From the NCBI GenBank assembly GCA_035772405.1, contig JAYKKM010000224.1, positions 3,492,501 through 3,556,500 on the forward strand: a DNA stretch of 64,000 nt. Direction: 5' to 3'. Below the pieces are notes generated by a model. It ran no database searches. It saw only the letters and a program-made list of their open reading frames with translations, and was not told the DNA's origin. The position numbers and the translations under genes are program-made. Below are positions 62,985-64,000 of the stretch, piece by piece. The DNA is from Chrysogorgia sp. JL179-B06 (Eukaryota; Cnidaria; Anthozoa; Scleralcyonacea; Chrysogorgiidae). The number at the start of each line of letters is the position of its first letter. Within the stretch, counting starts at the first letter, position 1.

Positions 62985-63680
62985 GAAATAATTATTTGAG
63001 ACATATCATCTAAAAATATTTTGAGAAATATCCTTTTTAAAAATACCGTAACTAAGGAATATCAGTCATTCGGCCATAAGATGGCGTCGAGGTAAGAGCT
63101 CCGTGGCGGAAATTTCTATGATTAATTCTATCAAAATTTGATTATTTTTATTTCAAACTACATTACAAGGCTTCCAATAAAAATATGGAATATTTTTGGA
63201 TGGCACGTGCACGTAAGTATACATCACATCGGGTGAGGTATGATGGTTATGTATAATAGAATTTTTTGTATTTTTTTTTTCAAAAACGCGGTGTGTGTGT
63301 CAGAGTCTATATATATCACAGATGCTTAACACTATTCACCTTGAATGACCTTCAAACTCTCTGGTCGTTCAGAGACGACTATAAAACTGGTCGTACAACA
63401 ACACGACCAAAGTGATATATATACTCTTGACCGCGACCACTTTTTGACTAATTTTAATACAAAAAACCTCTTGTATACGACCAGGTGCATATCCCCCCTG
63501 ATTTGATCACTGGTCGCTCTTTACAGGGTGACCACACCTTAAAACTATTCAACTCCCCTGGAAATATGGGACTGGACTGTGCTCTGATTGGTCAATTCAA
63601 ATCATACTCGATTCTGATTGGCTTAGAGCTCAGTCCAGTCCCTAACACATTGATAATAATAATATATATATTATTACTAC
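62985..63680. repeat. Right terminal inverted repeat of the Polinton
   Basis: Reverse complement of 30,022-31,005, lacking the 230-bp insert. Ends ATTATTACTAC followed by TTTGTT. It contains the same CCAATCAG pairs and CTGGTCGT/ACGACCA words. A 261-base open frame running through it mirrors one in the left repeat and is non-genic. Confidence 0.93.
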
Positions 63681-63686
63681 TTTGTT
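63681..63686. repeat. Target-site duplication TTTGTT, right copy
   Basis: Identical to 30,016-30,021. If the final T of an ACTACT end is counted as element, the duplication would be 5 bp; the 6-bp reading is preferred because it is the Polinton norm. Confidence 0.88.
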
Positions 63687-64000
63687 GCAGGTTCGTTTTG
63701 CGGCAAACCATCTATCAAGATAAACAACATGACCAGAATATCTGATGCGACTACAGCCGAATGCGACCAGGCGCGGATTTAGAAGTTAGTCGCATAAATT
63801 AGACACTTCATGAACAACCCTATTGGTTATGCTTTTCTTAAGAATAATTCAGAACAAAAACCTATCCAATAGGATTGTTATTCACAGGTATTTGAATTGC
63901 AAATTCTAAATCTAATTTATGCGACTAACTTCTAAATCCGCGCCTGGCGACTACCAATATGAAGCTTCGCCAGCAAGTCAGAAAGTTTCTCTCAAAACCG
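63687..64000 (+). pseudogene. OB-fold/RPA-like host gene, continuation after insertions
   Basis: 63,687-63,767 continues the frame interrupted at 30,021 (GSFCGKPSIKINNMTRISD) and would hit a stop inside the MITE. Past the MITE the frame resumes at 63,952 in phase (YQYEASPASQKVSLKT) and runs off the window. A block with (I/V)-x-INx-x-T-x-I-x-x-A then Y-x-Y-x-A recurs in OB-fold-like invertebrate proteins, from memory only. The gene is incomplete here. Confidence 0.6.
63768..63946. mobile_element. hAT-like MITE, 179 bp
   Basis: Perfect ~36-bp inverted ends starting CAGGCGCGGATTTAG, flanked by GCGAC at 63,763-63,767 and 63,947-63,951. A 5-bp duplication with CAGG...-type ends fits hAT5-like MITEs. 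It sits in the same gene as the Polinton, 82 bases from its end. Confidence 0.85.

Larger units (their letters stand above)
30022..63680. mobile_element. Maverick/Polinton (adintovirus-like) element, 33.7 kb
   Basis: Starts AGTAGTAATAAT and ends ATTATTACTAC, the AG...CT-type termini of Polintons, with a 6-bp duplication outside and ~0.7-1.0-kb terminal inverted repeats. It encodes all Polinton/adintovirus hallmarks: protein-primed PolB, retroviral-type integrase, packaging ATPase, adenain-like protease, major capsid and penton. At about 33.7 kb it is roughly twice the usual 15-20 kb. The excess is accessory genes in both arms. Several genes have single frameshifts, whereas MCP, penton, protease and the integrase core are open. 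Confidence 0.95.

Overview
This is animal (metazoan) genomic DNA, AT-rich, intron-bearing and densely packed with transposons nested in one another. The repertoire is a Penelope-like retroelement with GIY-YIG endonuclease, a TTAA-flanked DNA transposon carrying P2X7-C-terminal-like and THAP domains, a Helentron, an EnSpm/CACTA-like element and a very large Maverick/Polinton (adintovirus-like) element. It suggests an aquatic invertebrate, possibly a cnidarian; the species cannot be named from the window.

Layout. 1-4.5 kb: foldback repeats, a long (TA)n tract, a decayed Penelope-like element between inverted copies of a 61-bp sequence, a tRNA-like SINE and minisatellite repeats. 4.52-8.71 kb: a TTAA-type transposon without a visible transposase. 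9.4-28.85 kb: one decayed Helentron on the minus strand, split inside its Pif1-like helicase by a 12-kb EnSpm-like element (11.14-23.17 kb) that itself carries several MITEs. 29.83 kb onward: a small gene of an OB-fold/RPA-like type, interrupted by the 33.7-kb Polinton (30,022-63,680) and again by a 179-bp hAT-like MITE (63,768-63,946). Removing both insertions, with one copy of each target-site duplication, leaves an open reading frame running off the window end.

The Polinton has long terminal inverted repeats, a 6-bp target-site duplication (TTTGTT) and the full core set. Plus-strand genes are protein-primed DNA polymerase B, an FtsK/HerA-type packaging ATPase and a small basic protein. Minus-strand genes are an adenain-like protease, major capsid protein, pX-like protein, penton and retroviral-type integrase. 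The two blocks converge at about 48.28 kb. Around this core lie unusually large accessory arms: two families of small paralogous proteins, a Fic-domain protein, a SET-domain lysine methyltransferase, a spliced acidic gene, a small predicted myristoylated protein, tandem Cys-rich miniproteins and a long Pro/Gln-rich protein. That last protein starts almost like the tail of histone H3 (ARVKQT versus ARTKQT, with Gly13-Lys14 also aligned). The H3-like tail and the SET enzyme in one virus-like element are the most interesting signal: a possible chromatin-mimicry module.

Many element genes carry single frameshifts, mostly in A/T homopolymers (polymerase, ATPase, integrase C-terminus, SET, Fic), while the capsid, penton and protease genes are intact. 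Either the copy is young and starting to decay, or part of the damage is homopolymer error in the assembly.
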